Origin: Paraconiothyrium sp. Pb-2020
Lineage: Eukaryota; Ascomycota; Dothideomycetes; Pleosporales; Didymosphaeriaceae
Direction: 5' to 3'
Assembly: GCA_022419385.1 (NCBI GenBank)
Contig: JAJUBI010000002.1
Span: forward strand, 3,410,001 to 3,474,000
Length of the DNA: 64,000 nucleotides
In this document: positions 33,312 to 46,514 of the stretch, one piece after another
How positions within the stretch are numbered: the first letter of the stretch is position 1
Layout of the letters: every line of letters begins with the position of its first letter
Notes under the pieces: generated by a model
Database searches by the model: none
Seen by the model: the letters and a program-made list of their open reading frames with translations, nothing else
What the model was told of the DNA's origin: nothing
Position numbers and translations under genes: made by a program

Positions 33312-36300
33312 AAGTGCCTTGCATTCGATACCCGGTTGCAATTCCATCTTGAAAGGGAAAGTGCCCGTTCTAACCGCGTTGTGGACTCAATTCCTTCACG
33401 TACCGACCGTTTGACCTAATTGGTGGTACTGATCCATTCATTGGTCAGATTTGATAACGGCCTCCATTTGTTACCGGATATTCTTGTCCGAGTGCGAAAA
33501 TTCACGACTTTCCATCTCAAGGTTTCGATTATAGCGTTCGGCGTTCTTGTGGTTTGGCGAAAGAGCCGCTTTGTCAGCGGGGAGAAGAATATGACACTGG
33601 GATTTTCGGCATTTTGGGAGCGATCAACCAATCATTGAGGCTGAGGCCTGGCTTTGTGTTTAGGGTATATCCACGGCGAAAGGTTGGGGATGCATGTGAA
33701 TGAGCACGATTGCTACGACCATTTCTTAACATACTACGTCTCCCCGTGTACATGGTCCCTTCTGTCGGATATCCAGTCCGACAAGGCATAGCAGCGGCAA
33801 AGTTACTGCTTAATCAACGACGAAATCTTTCCAACACGCAAGAAACTGACAAGAAGATGCAACATGACGAGGTGTTCGTGGTGTGACGATAGATGATTCG
33901 GGTATCAGCACCAGCCGCCGGGAGAAGGATACCCGCGAGCAACCGCGTTCACTTCATCCACCTGTTGTACGAAACTTTGGAAGAATTCGCAGATTACTGC
34001 GTACGTATTCGCACACATGCCTGCTCTACCTCGGTATCACGGGACAGTTCTCACGCCGATTTTATCGTACCATGTTCCTACCATTGTGCGCAATGAGCGT
34101 GCCAATAATCCGTGGAGGGTAGGTATCTCGCTCGCACGTCCCCTCCGACTTGTCCGGACCATGTTCAAAGGTCTCAGCAACATCGAGATTCGCAGAGTCA
34201 GTCGTTGACGGGGAGTGTGCGCAGACAAGCGCTCTACGCCGCACTGAATCAGGATTGCGGTCTTCCTCGTTGGAGCATTATGGGCGATGCCGAATGCGAC
34301 GCGCGCCTAGAGAACACCAGCAAGGTATAGTTGGCATTTTCCCAGCGACATGGATTTTAGCGCGCGCGGGAGTCGCAAAGGAGCAGGGAGCTCGGATGAC
34401 GGGAATGCTTCTGTGGGATGGGGAGAGTTTTCCAGAATGCGTTCAGTGCGTTCTAGTGGACGGGTGGGGATGACGACTATGCTTCGGGGGTGGGTGCGAG
34501 GGATTGTGACTCGTAAACTTCCAGAAGTATTGGAATGTTTTCTTGGGCGGGCCGGGGCCGAAATGATGGACATGGGCCCGGATGGGGGTGCGAGCGCAAA
34601 GGTGAGGTGGGATCTGCTCTTTTAGTGATGGGCCTGTGATGGCTATACCCGAAAGGGGCAACGGTGCGGTGCTCGAGATTGATCTTGGAGAAGTTGTATC
34701 GACGGCTCCGCGCGGCTTTAAAAGGGAATTCATGCAGCGGCTTGTGCCGCGCTGGCCGCAACGGCATTGCTACTCGAAGGAGAAATGTTCGGGACGCTGT
34801 CGCGGGAGAATCGATAGTTTTGAGGCTCCGTGGGTCGATGTCGGAGATAGGGTCCGGTGTTGCGCCCACCGGTCAAGCTCTCCGGATATGAAACTTGCCC
34901 GTTGGAGGAATGCTCACGAACCTCACTCCATCAAGGCAGTCAGCACGCTCGTATAGGGTGTACGGTGATACGTGGATACGCCTGGCAAGATGTCGTTGCA
35001 CAGACTGTCAATCGCAAACTCTATCGGTATGAGGGACATTGTTCGATGGTGCTCTGGAATCTCAACATGAGCCTTGATGCAGCTTGGGCTCCTGGCGTTG
35101 AAGGTTGGCGCATCATCACTTGACCGCATGTCGTACCTTGTCTAACAGGGCAGCACAAGACGACGACCAACGTCAATGCTGTGCTCTCACGATCCGGCAA
35201 ATACCAAGACCTGACAGCTAACGCCTTGCGATGGCCCACAGGTGAGATGCGTACATATGTGCGTTCAAGGGTTAGGCTGGAGTGAAGGTACGGTAGCTTT
35301 GCTATTGGCCAGTACCCAGACGGCGTGTAGGGACGAGCTTGCGACCGGGAAGCCAACTTTCTCCCGGTATGGCTTCTCCGGATGCTGGTATGTAAACCTG
35401 GCTGGGGAGTCCGCGCGTGACAGACGGTGGCCAACAGTGGATCCCTGGAGTCGACACCGATCCTCGAGCGCCACCGCCTTGTGTACGCGCTGCGACGCTG
35501 TACAGTAACAGGTAGAGCGTTCTTGCAGAGTGCGGTCATGGGTAGGTTGTGGCATCTGTCCGTTGGCGAGGGCGCGCGGTAGACGGTGACACACAGACAA
35601 GGAAGGTTTGTTTCAGTTTCGCCTCCAGCTGTATGTTTCAAGGTCGATCGATGGGTCTCACAAGACAGGCTCGAGCAGGGTTCAAGCCTGTGATGGCACG
35701 TGGACAGAACCGCGACGCCGGTATGGTTGCTTGGCCGGCCGGCACCGCGATACGAAGCCCTCTGGAGACTCGCAGAGGAGCTGGAGACATGCTCGACGGC
35801 ACTGCAGGTGCATGCCCGCTCCCTCTCGCACGGCGGCCCGCAACCCACGGGACCTTGGTCAGGGAAACAATAGCCACTCGAGCCGTCCTCGGCATCGTCC
35901 CTACGGCTGGCGGCACGATCCTGGAGATGGGCGGTTGCCGTGCTATATGGTGCAAAGATTCAGATATGGCACGGCTACGCTGCGGACCGTCTATTACGCA
36001 CCATTCACGCTGCAGCGGGACTTGGTCCTGCGTCCGCCGTGAGCCGCTAGCCACAAGGTGCAGCATCGACGGTCGACGGTCTGACCATGCATTTACAAAG
36101 TGGACCCCACCGCAGCTCCATGGCAGATCACGAATGCTGGCGGCACACCAGAGGAATTGCAGGATGCCAGGTCGCCGAACATGACATGGTGGAACGCGGC
36201 ATTGCATTGCGCTGGAGGCGGCGCCTGACAATGCGCGGACTGGGTCGAGAAGGCCGCCGTGTCTTGCAGTCTGAGTGCCGTTTCAACGCTCACGACGTGT

Positions 36301-37916
36301 GCCATGCGCGCCTCAACAGTTTGCACGCTGCTGGATAGGGCAGCACGCAGCAGCTTGACGCGTCGATGAGCCTGGAGACGCAGCATCCCGCAGCGCTGGG
36401 AACTGCAGGTGGCCGTTGGGCGGAGCCGTGCGTTGATTGGGCTGCAGGAGGCTTTGCGACTTTCTTTGCTTCTTCGCTGCTGCTGCCGCCATCGACGCCT
36501 GTCACGGCAGCACGAGGGGAATGGCGCTGTGGGCGGGTTGATGCGGGTGCAGGCCTAGCCGCCTTGGGTGCAGACGTCGTCGAGCTGTGTGCTGTTGAAT
36601 CCAGCGCTCCCCGGCGCAGGGCTCTCTGGCAGCGCATCCTGCGCCCGGAGCTCGCACCGCTTCGGGCCTGCACTCGAGGCTGGCTATATCAACCAAAGTC
36701 TGCAGCCGCCCTCACGCCGTGTCGAGTAAGGGGACATGGTTTGTGGCGCGCGGTACCAACACCAAGTCCAAGTGCCGTCGTCTCTCTCCACTCCACGTCA
36801 CTGCCATTCGCTCCTGTCCCTTGCGCTCAACCCTCCTCCCGTGCTGCTGTCATCTCACCTGCTTGGCCCCACCTGGCCTGCTGCAAAGGCGATCCTGGCT
36901 TTAGGCGCCACGGGCAGCGCGAATGGCGGACCTCCGACGCACAAGTCGACTCTGCGATCATCGCCCGGGATGCGTGCTCCCACGCCAGCCTGGACCGAGA
37001 GCGCTGCTCCCAGAAGGGCACTCGAGGCTTGCCTTGCCCTGCTCCATGCTCCCCCGGACGTCGCAGCATCTCAAAGAGTGGACCCTTAGCAGCCGCTGCT
37101 ATAGTGCCTCCCGTGGGCCGCTCAGCGTCCTCGAGCCTGCGCTAACATGGCATGGGAGCGGAAAGCGGAATCGTCCGGCTCGAATCAAGCATTACTCGAC
37201 TCTGCGCACTGACCGACGGCGAAAGCAAGCACGCTTTGTTCTCTCTTTGCATGGTGGAGCTAGGGTTGTCCTCCTCCCCGCGCCTGTCTGAGGAGCACGC
37301 TGCCTGTGGACTGAGGCCGCATCAAATCAGCACCTCGCTGCTGAGCCCTGGTCGTTGCTCGAGTACCTATGGTGAGATACATGGCTTCTGTCACAGGCAC
37401 AGGCACCCTCTCCACGCACTACCTCTCCCAGCTGCTGTGTTCCGCCGCCGTTGGGAGCACCACCATTTGGTTTCAGACTGCCTCTCCACCTGCCTCCCAC
37501 GGCCGTGCCTGTGTTGCGCCGCAAGTCCACCTTGCTGCCGGATGAGCATCGAGACTCTGAAGTCTTGTTTAAAAGCCGACTGGGGTCTCGCTCGTTGGGC
37601 TAGCAAGGGCCCCAGCGCAAGCCTCATCATCCATCCCTAAGTTCGTCGTCTTCAAATACGACCTCCACGGCGCCTGGTAGTTGGGCCACTTTTCGAAATC
37701 CCGCCTTATCAGACTACCACCCGTGCCTGACGCCCGTGTGGCAGGACCCTCTCAGAAGCGCCTGCGATCGTCCTCAGACCCCTGCTCGATCCTTGGACCT
37801 TCCAGGGCACGGATGACGTTGATCGCACTGCTGCAAGTATCTCGTCACCATCTTCCACATCCATCTACATACGTTCTGCATTGCTGCTGCGCGGTTACCT
37901 CTGCACCAGTACCACA
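33312..37916. other. Long gene-free stretch upstream of the Zn2Cys6 factor
   Basis: About 4.6 kb. The first 1 kb is AT-rich and empty. From about 34.3 kb, and most strongly 35.5-37.3 kb, it is GC-rich with long overlapping frames on both strands (35848-35021 -, 35549-36184 +, 36366-37145 +). All lack domains and have Arg/Ala/Ser-rich chance-like composition. It may be an extended promoter or leader of the 37917 gene, or a non-coding transcript; nothing in it proves either. Confidence 0.35.
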
Positions 37917-40424
37917 ATGTCTGGATACTATCCGCCAAACGCCAACATCCCACCGCAGTATTACAATGTCAATCCCAATGTGGCCCCGAATCCCAATCTG
38001 CAGAATGTCCCGCCCATGATGACGGCTGATGGCTCTTATGCACACAGCGTGCCTGAGAGCCCGGTGTACCACACTATGCCCGGAGCTTTTGCGCCATACG
38101 TTGAACCGCATATGCAGCAGCCGTACTTGGGCCAGTATCAAGAAGTTTCCGGTGGTATGGATGCCTCCCAAGATGCGAATGCTCGCGTAAGGCGACGCCC
38201 AGGACCCGGAGAGCATGTAAAACATCGAAGGACCCGGAGCGGATGCTTCACATGCCGCCAGCGCAGAGTAAAGGTGAGCCTCTATTCTTAGATACACGAC
38301 GGTTGTTGCATACTGATGGTTTCCAGTGTGACGAAGCGCATCCTGTTTGCGAAAGTAGGTGTTCTTGTATCTTTCAACCTGCCTAGGAAGTACTTACTTT
38401 GTCTTCAGGGTGTCGAAAGGGCAATCGCGAATGCATCTACCCAGAAGCTCAGTCGAACCAGAAGACTGGCCGTAGTGGATCCAAGTCAGGGAAATCATCT
38501 TCCGCGGATTCTGGTGAAGGCTCGTCTCCGGAAGACCATAACGAACGGTTACCGCCCATTGCTGACGATGACGAAGAGGAGTACGAAGATGACATGGAAG
38601 TGGAGGAGAAGGGTCAAGGGAGACGGGAAGCATCCGACACACCAGCATTGACCCTAGATCGAAGTCCTTCACCGTCGACGGAGACCTTCCTGAAAACACC
38701 GAGCATATCTTCTTCAAGGCCGCCAATACATCGAAAAAGCAGCCATCCAACCGCAAAGCCAGCCGCAGCCGTGAAGCCTGCACAACGGAAAGATATCCAG
38801 TTCTATTTGGATTACTTCAAGAACCACATGTCCGCACACCACTATTCGCTGAAACATGACACATCAAAATTTTTCAGGACCGATTATCTCGACCATGCCA
38901 TGAGATACCCTCCTCTGTTGTTTGCGATCGTAGGATATGCCGCCTACTTTCATACTCTCAATCAACCGAATGCCCGCATGCACACTTTTCTACAGTACTA
39001 CGATGAGTCAATATCAAGGCTGCGCGCAAACATGATGAAGACCAAGAAGCAGGGACTGTCCACTCTGCTCACGATTCTGCAACTGGCAGCCATTGAGGTA
39101 GGACTGTATTCGCGAAAAGTTCCAGTACTAGCTAACAATCCTTCAGGAAGTACTGGGCGACTGGGTCAATCTGATGGGCCATCAAAAGGCCGCCAATCAG
39201 ATGCTGACACAACTTTACACACCCGAGACCATTACAGAATCACCTTTTCTATTGAAAGTGATACTCTGGTACAGTCGATTTGATTTATTCGTCGGCCTCC
39301 AGTCTGGAGGAGAAGCCATTCTTAGCCGGGATTGGTACGTTGCGGTACACGAGCATTTCCAGAGAGAATCTGCCGAGCAGCCGGACGATCTAGGACTACG
39401 GTACGACGAGCGATTCGCATACTCACGACTTGTTGCGAAAGATTCAAGCGACTTTTTCTTCAAGAAAGGCAAGGGGATGATCAGTGATGCGGAGTTCATG
39501 GAGGAGTTGCCAAAGCTTGGCGAGAGAGTACACGCACTGGAATCCAACATCGACCCCATGCTCCTCGATCCCAAGCACAAAGTCCATACGATACCTGGAA
39601 CCCCGGACCCTGACAGCGTTGTCAACGCCTTCGAACCTGACCTGCTCTGGGGTGGAAGCTTTTGGACTTCGAATTACCTGAAACTGGACATGTGGGGCAT
39701 CATATTCATGTACAACCTGTCGAGCTCTCTGGCCTTACAGAAGCCGTTCGACCCTGAGGTCACTAAGCGAGCATTACGTTCTGCTCAATTGTTCGAAGCT
39801 ATTCGTAATTATCCAGATGCACCTCCTGGCGCGATGATCGAAGCGCAAGCTTCTTTCGCGATTGCAACGTTGTTTTTGCCGAAAGATCCAAAGACGGTAA
39901 CGTGGTGTCGTAAGACACTAGCGAAGGTGGAAAGTGCAGGGTAAGTCAAACTATTGGCTCTTTCTACAATCTTTCAGATACTGCCTCCTTTCCTGCGCAC
40001 ACATCATGAAAGACCCTACCATGCTAACACACGATCTAGCTACATCTACTCCGACGTCCTCCGCAACCGCTTTCTCGGCGGATGGGGCATTCCTCCGTCA
40101 GATTGGTGGCTTCCCAATGACGAAGGTTGCCCACCCATCATCCGATCGATCAAAGATTTCATCCAGGAGCGCACCACCGCCCCCAAAGACGAAGTCTCCG
40201 AAAACCTTCGCGAAATGCGCGGCATCTTTGGCACCCTGACCATCTCGGATTCTCCCCCAGACGACACAAGTAGTAATGCCACCGAGGACACTGTGGGTCT
40301 GGGCAGTGTTAGTACGAATACGGATGATATGCTTTACTATACGGGGTCAAGTCCGGATTATGAGTATGGGTTTGATCCGAAGTCGTTTGGTGCGGAGCCG
40401 TATCATCTGGGAAAGTTCTCATGA
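37917..40424 (+). CDS. Zn(II)2Cys6 transcription factor
   Basis: Nuclear DNA-binding regulator, 750 residues in five exons: 37917-38273, 38327-38354, 38409-39097, 39147-39940 and 40040-40424. The binuclear zinc cluster has C110, C113, C120, C127, C130 and C137 (CX2CX6CX6CX2CX6C) and is encoded across three exons, one of only 28 nt. The N-terminus is Pro/Asn/Tyr/Gln-rich. An acidic linker (DDDEEEYEDDMEVEE) precedes a helical regulatory domain beginning FYLDYFKNHMSAHHYSLKHD, the fungal-specific middle region. The basic run KHRRTRSG precedes the cluster. The target pathway cannot be told from sequence. The long GC-rich upstream region suggests a complex promoter (inference). Confidence 0.9.
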
Positions 40425-41852
40425 GGTAAGGAACGCCGTAGTTGCGGATCGTCAATCGCAGTCAGCCAGGACGCTGGATCGCTGCTGCGTGCATCTTCCG
40501 TTCCGCGTGACGAAACTGTCTATTGCACCACTTTCGGCGCGTTTCACATCCTCCGAAGGACGCAAGCCACGCTGTATCCTGTCGATCAGGGTGTCACGAA
40601 ACGCCGTTAGTACAGTTGGCAGATTGTACGACGTGGTGTGCAGGGAGCTAGGGCTGTGTTTCGCAGGGGTTAGCGAACGCTGGCAGCACGGCATCGAAGG
40701 TACCAGTGCCCGGATGGGTTCCCCGCAGCTGCTTGTTTCGACGTCGAGCTAAAGGTGGGAAGAACACAGTGAGCTCTCTTTTGGTAGCATGTGTGCGATG
40801 TTACGGCTGCAAGGGAGGTGGTGTTGGGAGAAATGAGACGGCCATACAAAAGTTTAACTCTCCTGTTAGATTGGAGGGTCATCGTGGGATCTTGGGTTCA
40901 TAGTCTGGCCTGTCAAGGTAAGACTGGCTGAAGGACCCTTTGGATACGGTATGACTTGCATAGCAAACGCACTTGCGCAGCAGCCCTCTTTCGGGACATG
41001 ATGTGGGCACATTGGTGTCTACTGATCATGACTTGTTTGCTTGTTGTGCCGATTACTTCAGTATAATTAATGTACACCCTTGCATTTTTCGGCTTCACAT
41101 CTCAACGCTATCGTGGCTACGTAATGGCGTGCATACTCGTATTCGAACGCAACAACGTTAAAGGACAGTGTTTCAGAGACATTCAAGGACTGGCGTGGGG
41201 CAAGAACAGCATGGTGCTGCCTTTCCACCCCACAGTGTCACTCATTTAATCGGTGAGAATTCGTTGAGACAGAAATACCACTCGGGGGATATTGTCATCG
41301 GTATTTCCGTGGATATGTTTTAGATGCCGAACGCTTCCACACTGGGGAACTAGGCGTCTTCCTGCAGTCACAACACAGAGCTTGCCTGTCATGATGTAGT
41401 TGGCAGTAACAAAGGTTTGAATATCGATGTAGGGGTAGCTATCGATCAGTAACATGGCACGCGAAAGCTGTAGCCATCGAACAAACGGAGGTAAGGTCAG
41501 GTCCTCTAATATCATGGATGTGGACCGCGGAGGTATGGTGTCGGGCTTCTAGAATTCCAAGGATCGACCTTCTCTTCACACTGTTTCATGCCACCATAAT
41601 GCATTCCTTCCGGTATTCTAAGAAGAGCCAAATGCGTAACAGAAAAGAGGCAAAGGCAAAGGCAACGGACACGGAGGTGGTTTGCTCTCTGACGCCTAGC
41701 GTACCGAATGCGGGATAGCGTCAGGGTCCGTGCATCAACCCCATCGCGCGTGCACATGAATGTGAGCGCTCAACGGCTTGTCCACACCTCGATTGCAAAC
41801 CACAATCTGGAACCCGACTAGCTCACACCTCCCTTGAAACTACCCGACCAAC
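40425..41852. other. Intergenic, no gene seen
   Basis: About 1.4 kb between two plus-strand genes. Short frames in all directions with no domain; expected to hold the 3' UTR of the factor and the promoter of the BAR gene. Confidence 0.4.
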
Positions 41853-43251
41853 ATGGACAACTTCCAGAAACTCGGAGCTTTCGGAAAGAACATTTCGTAC
41901 GTTCGCTTGACGCTCTCCCCTTGCACCTTGGGCACTGGCGCAGGTTGCGCAGCTTTGGATGTGCTGACATGGCCTTTGTAGTGCTTCGTTCACGCCTTTT
42001 GCGGCGAGGACGCAGCAGCTGGTCAAGGAGACGCTTGGTCAGGATGTCGACAAGGTATGATGGCCTCGAATCTCAACGTGATATCCCTTGAGCAATGTTT
42101 AGGCTTCCGCCCACCTGTACCAGTAAACATGCTGACACGGCCTGTAATAGACACAACTGCCCCCCGACTATATTGAACTCGAGAAGCGCGTGGATGCACT
42201 GAAGAAGGTGCACAACACCATGCTCCAGGTCACGTACGACAACCCCAACACTCCTTTCCAACCCTACTAGCGCATGTCTGACGATGCTCCTTTTAAAGCT
42301 CCCAATATTCTAACGAAGCATACGACTACCCAACCAACATCCGCGAGTCCTTCAACGATCTTGGTCGAACCGTCGGCGAGAAGGTCCAGCTCCTCTCCGC
42401 CGCAACCTCCCCCGCCGAAGCACAGGCTGCTCTTACCGCACCCCCTTCCGCAAAGCCACAGCCTAAGACCTTCAGCCACGCTATCGCCCGCGCCGCGGTC
42501 AACAGCTCGCACACTTTGCAGGGAGAGCACTCCAGTGCCGGCGAGGATCCGCTAGCCACGGCCCTCGAGAAGTTCGCCGTTGCCAGCGAGAAGGTTGGAG
42601 AAGCCCGGTTGGCTCAGGATGCCCAGATCCAGAGCAAGTTTCTAGCAGGCTGGAGTACAACACTCAACACTAACATCATGTTTGCAACACGTGCCCGCAA
42701 GGCGGTGGAAAACTCCCGGCTCAGCTTGGATGCTACCAAGGCCAACGTCAAGGGCGGTGCTTTCTCGCTGCCCGGCCAAAAGGCTCAGCAGCACACCATT
42801 AATGACGAGGATCTGACCGAAGAGCAACGGGCTAAGATCGAGCAGGCTGAGGATGAGTTTGTGGGGCAGACTGAGGAGGCTGTCGGCGTCATGAAGAACG
42901 TGAGTCTATATTCTCATACCACTTCCAGCACCCATCATCTGACACGGTGGACCTAGGTTCTCGACACCCCCGAGCCGCTCCGCAACCTCGCGGACCTCAT
43001 CGCCGCGCAGCTCGAATACCACAAGAAGGCATACGAGATTCTGTCGGAGCTGGCGCCCGTCGTGGATCAGCTCCAGGTCGAGCAAGAGGTGCGTCGCCAT
43101 GACTCCTCTGGTTTTTGATCGTTCTGTCATTGCGACCAACCCCTTTCTCCCTGACAACTCGCTCTGATACTCTATCTCAGCAAAAGTACCGTAATCCCCA
43201 CTGATTTCGAGCGTGCAGGCCAGCTACCGTAAGGCTCGTGAGGGAGCATAA
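41853..43251 (+). CDS. BAR-domain protein, Gvp36-like
   Basis: Membrane-curvature protein of Golgi/endocytic vesicles. Six exons fit: 41853-41896, 41982-42054, 42151-42233, 42299-42899, 42957-43088 and 43219-43251, giving 321 residues. The order MDNFQKLGAFGKNIS, SFTPFAARTQQLVKETLGQ, LEKRVDALKKVHNTML, QYSNEAYDYPTNIRESFNDLG and the long acidic helices near EEQRAKIEQAEDEFVGQTEE match the fungal Gvp36/BAR family. Intron 3 (42234-42298) is inferred from the sudden return of family sequence; its acceptor is AAAG. The last exon is ambiguous: an alternative acceptor near 43180 gives a different tail (QKYRNPH). Confidence 0.85.
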
Positions 43252-44933
43252 ACTGCCGTAAAATGCAATGATGTGTAAGAATTGAGATTTTTTCTCCACG
43301 GTCGGGCTGGTGAGGATACTTCACGGCTATGTGGATCGGGAGATGCGCCTTTTTGGCTGTCTAAGAGGCTTTCTTTTGATATTGTCTTGTGGGAGCTTCG
43401 TACTCCTGTTACCCCTGCATGTTAGTTTGGAATCCACTTTGGTCGATTGCTTCCTGACGTTCCTGGCTTTGGCTCCTTTGAAGATGGTCTCAGCAGACCT
43501 CTCGTCGTTCTACAGAGATGATTCTAGAAGCCTTAGCGAAGAGCTGGTAGTGAGGAAACATTTTTGACATGTATGCTAACAGAGCACTTGACTGATTCGA
43601 TTTCGTATTGGGAAAAGAGCCCGCTCGCATATGGAAGGAGCAAACTACCTGCGTATGCAACCTCCGTTGCAAAACGTCTTCTTCATTCTTACACTCGAGT
43701 CTGTTCGCTTCCCTCCTTAACGGTACCGAGGGGCACTGTCCACTCATCCAGTGCGATACTCGCGGGACGTCCACCGCCGAGCCAGGAATCGCGCCAGCAA
43801 GCTATGCCAATTGAAAGCTCGAATGATCGAGCGTTGTACTGTGACTCCTTCCTTCGTCTTCCTAGGTGGATGGCCGGTGTTCATGATGGTATGATGACAG
43901 CAACCGAGGCCAGTGATATCGAGATGCGACTGTCTATTCACTGACTCAACCAGTGGAGATATCAACTGCAACAGCGTGTTCGACTATCGTGAATTAAGCT
44001 GCAAGCGGATGAAACTAGGCGCGGCTGTAGCCCGTGTTGATGACGGCACGTCGAAATCCGTCGAGGCGCCCACCTACATCGAGCGTGTCAGACAAACTCT
44101 CGATATCGATGTTCTTGTTACCCATCTCGAAGAATGCACTTGGTCTGTCGAAACACGGCCTCAAGACTATCCGCGCTGCTCAGATTCCTAGGGCTGTCGC
44201 AAGGGTAGCCCGTTTCGGCGCGGTGCGGGTCTGGGGACCGCTACGCCGAAACGTCGCCCCCAAAAAAAACCTGAGGCGACTCTCCAATCATATACGTTCC
44301 GGATGCCGATGAGCGCGAAGACGTCCTACCGCAAGCGAATGCGCCGCGCTGGGCAAAGGGCAGCGCTATGCTATGAGAAGAGTTTGGTCCTCTGTAGGTC
44401 GTTTTTCTTCGTGACTTTCTTGTCAGAGGTTGACGGACTACATATCTCTTTGCACTGAAGAAGGTTTGATGCAATCCTACTACTCGAGCTGCACGGACGC
44501 TGAATTGGTAGCAAGTAGTAATCGGCCTTTCCGTTCCAAAGATTCAGGCCTTACGAGCATTTCTTGACTGCAACAATACGTGTGCTCTTACACGGTCCCT
44601 TCGCGATCCGCGGTTCCGTCCTAGGCGTCACCACTCAAAAACCCAACAAAAGTCACATCAGCTTTTCCCACGAACGTTGCATGGCAACAAGGGGTAAAGT
44701 GCCCAAGAGAACATTCCACTCTGATTCATGCGTGTCGCGTTCGGTCGTACTGTTGCCTGAATCATAGTGCCTGGACTGACCGCCGACATATTACCCCCTA
44801 CCAAACGCCCAGCCTGACAGGTACAATATACAGCCAGATCAGCCGTACACACCATATCTGGGGACCGCACTGAGCAGGATCCTCCTCTTGCCATCACCTC
44901 CATATTCTCCTCCTACTCACCACATCTCTTACC
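43252..44933. other. Intergenic with one strong hairpin
   Basis: About 1.7 kb between plus-strand genes. No gene is recognised; frames such as 43564-43944 (+) and 43913-44191 (+) lack motifs. A stable inverted repeat lies at 44211-44253 (listed separately). Confidence 0.4.
44211..44253. repeat. Inverted repeat / hairpin
   Basis: Left arm cgtttcggcgcggt (44211-44224) pairs with accg (44237-44240) plus cgccgaaacg (44244-44253): 14 perfect base pairs, mostly GC, with a 12-nt loop and a 3-nt bulge (cta) on the right side. It lies in intergenic DNA about 680 bp before the RTA1 gene. No T-run follows directly; an A-run follows at about 44263. Role unknown. Confidence 0.75.
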
Positions 44934-46063
44934 ATGTCCACCACGAAAGACGCACAATGGCCGCCGGGCGAAATATGGGTCGATCTCATCCCCTTCGGCC
45001 CCTCCGCAAACTGCACACTCACCCTCTGCCCTGTCGAATGGGGCGTCTTTGGGTATCGGCCTTCCATCAGCGCCAACGCAGCGCTGTTAGCTATCTTCGG
45101 TGTCCTTCTTCTCCTCCACACCGCACAAGGGTTTACATACCGGGCCTGGGGGTACATGGGGTGTATGGTTGCAGGGTGCGTGCTGCAGATAGTGGGATAT
45201 GTCGGGCGGATCATGCTGCATGGTAATCCGTTTAGTTTTAATGCCTTTTTGATGCAGATCAGTAAGTAGCAATCGGTGTGGGCAAGGCCAAAAAAGGGCA
45301 GGGGCTAATTCGAATGGACAGTTTGCATAACGATAGCTCCGGTGTTCTACTGCGCTGCGGTGTATGTTCTCCTTTCACAACTGTAAGTTCCCCCCTTGCT
45401 CCTTTTCCCTTCCTCCGTCCTTTCTCCCCGCCCTGAACTAGATCAACGAAAGGTGTGACTAAGAGCAACATGTAGCATCATTACGGCTGATGCTATCCTC
45501 TCACGCCTCCCACCAAAGCTCTTCTATTACCTCTTCATTCCCGCCGACGTTATCTGCCTCGTCCTACAAGCCACAGGCGGCGCGCTCTCCGCCACAGGTG
45601 CTACTTTCAGCGCGGTAGATACCGGCGTCGACGTCTCTAAGGCGGGCCTCATATTGCAGGTTGTCGTGCTCGTAGTCTTCCTGTCGTCCTTCTTAGACTA
45701 CCTTGTCCGGTATGGCCGGCTGCACGGGGGTGAATTGCTGGCGAGATTAATGGTTTTCTTGGTGGCGAATCTCGTGGCCGTAGTGTTGATCCTAGTAAGA
45801 TGCATTTATCGTATTGTGGAGCTGAAGGATGGTTATTTTGGGTCGGGGTTCAGGCACCAGTGGGATTTTGTTGCATTGGAGGGCGTGTAAGTGTCCGCGT
45901 TTTGAGAAGTTATGTTGCTGAGCTCGCTGATGTGAATAGGGTTATGTGCGTCGCAGTGTTGTGCCTGGCCATTGGGCACCCAGGACCGAGCTTGTATCGC
46001 GTGGGTAAGGACAAGGGGCCTTTGCAAGAGAATATCGAACTTCAGCAGGAGCTTGGGACATGA
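44934..46063 (+). CDS. RTA1-family lipid-translocating exporter-like protein
   Basis: Seven-helix plasma-membrane protein of the RTA1/RTM1 family, linked in yeasts to resistance to 7-aminocholesterol and other toxic lipids. Four exons, 44934-45261, 45322-45382, 45476-45886 and about 45940-46063, give 307 residues. The N-terminal outer segment has CTLTLCPVEWGVFGYRPS, followed by helices. Further family marks are GYVGRIMLHGNPFSFNAFLMQ, IAPVFYCAAVYVLLSQLI, FIPADVICLVLQATGGA and late RCIYRIVELKDGY. All junctions keep phase. Substrate is unknown. It is convergent with the hemerythrin-like gene. Confidence 0.9.
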
Positions 46064-46514
46064 GGTGAAGTAGAAGGCGGTCAACGATCACTGCATTGCC
46101 CTTCATCACTCAGGAACCCAGAAAGCTTTCTTGACTACGTAATTGCCGTTGAAGGGGCTCCGGTATCCTCAGTCAATAATTCAACAAGTCGTTTGCAATG
46201 TTTGCCACGCATCACGAGGCTTGAAACTATTGCACTTGGAGACTACGCTTCAGTAATACAAAGCTCCCGCGACGACGTATGGTCCAGCTGCGTGCCTAGC
46301 CCGAAGCGTATATCTTCGCCTGGACGAGATACGCTACTTTCTCTTTATGAGGAAACCTAAATACATACCAGGACCAAAGAGATTGTAATTAAGCACGCAG
46401 GTGAGAGGGTGGCACAATGAAAATGACTGTTTGAAGACTCGACCGAAAGGCCTTCATGATGGCATAACAATGTTCTTACATCGCCCCCAAACCCTCCTCA
46501 CAAGGCCTCTCCGC
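46064..46514. other. Convergent 3' intergenic region
   Basis: About 450 bp between the RTA1 and hemerythrin-like stop codons. No gene seen. Confidence 0.4.

Noticed and set aside
35640..35710. Possible tRNA B-box (ggttcaagcc)
   Set aside because: The T-arm stem does not pair and there is no A-box or acceptor stem at the right distance.
36366..37145. 259-codon plus-strand frame before the Zn2Cys6 gene
   Set aside because: Composition follows GC content, overlaps other frames, no domain or splice logic; left as non-coding.
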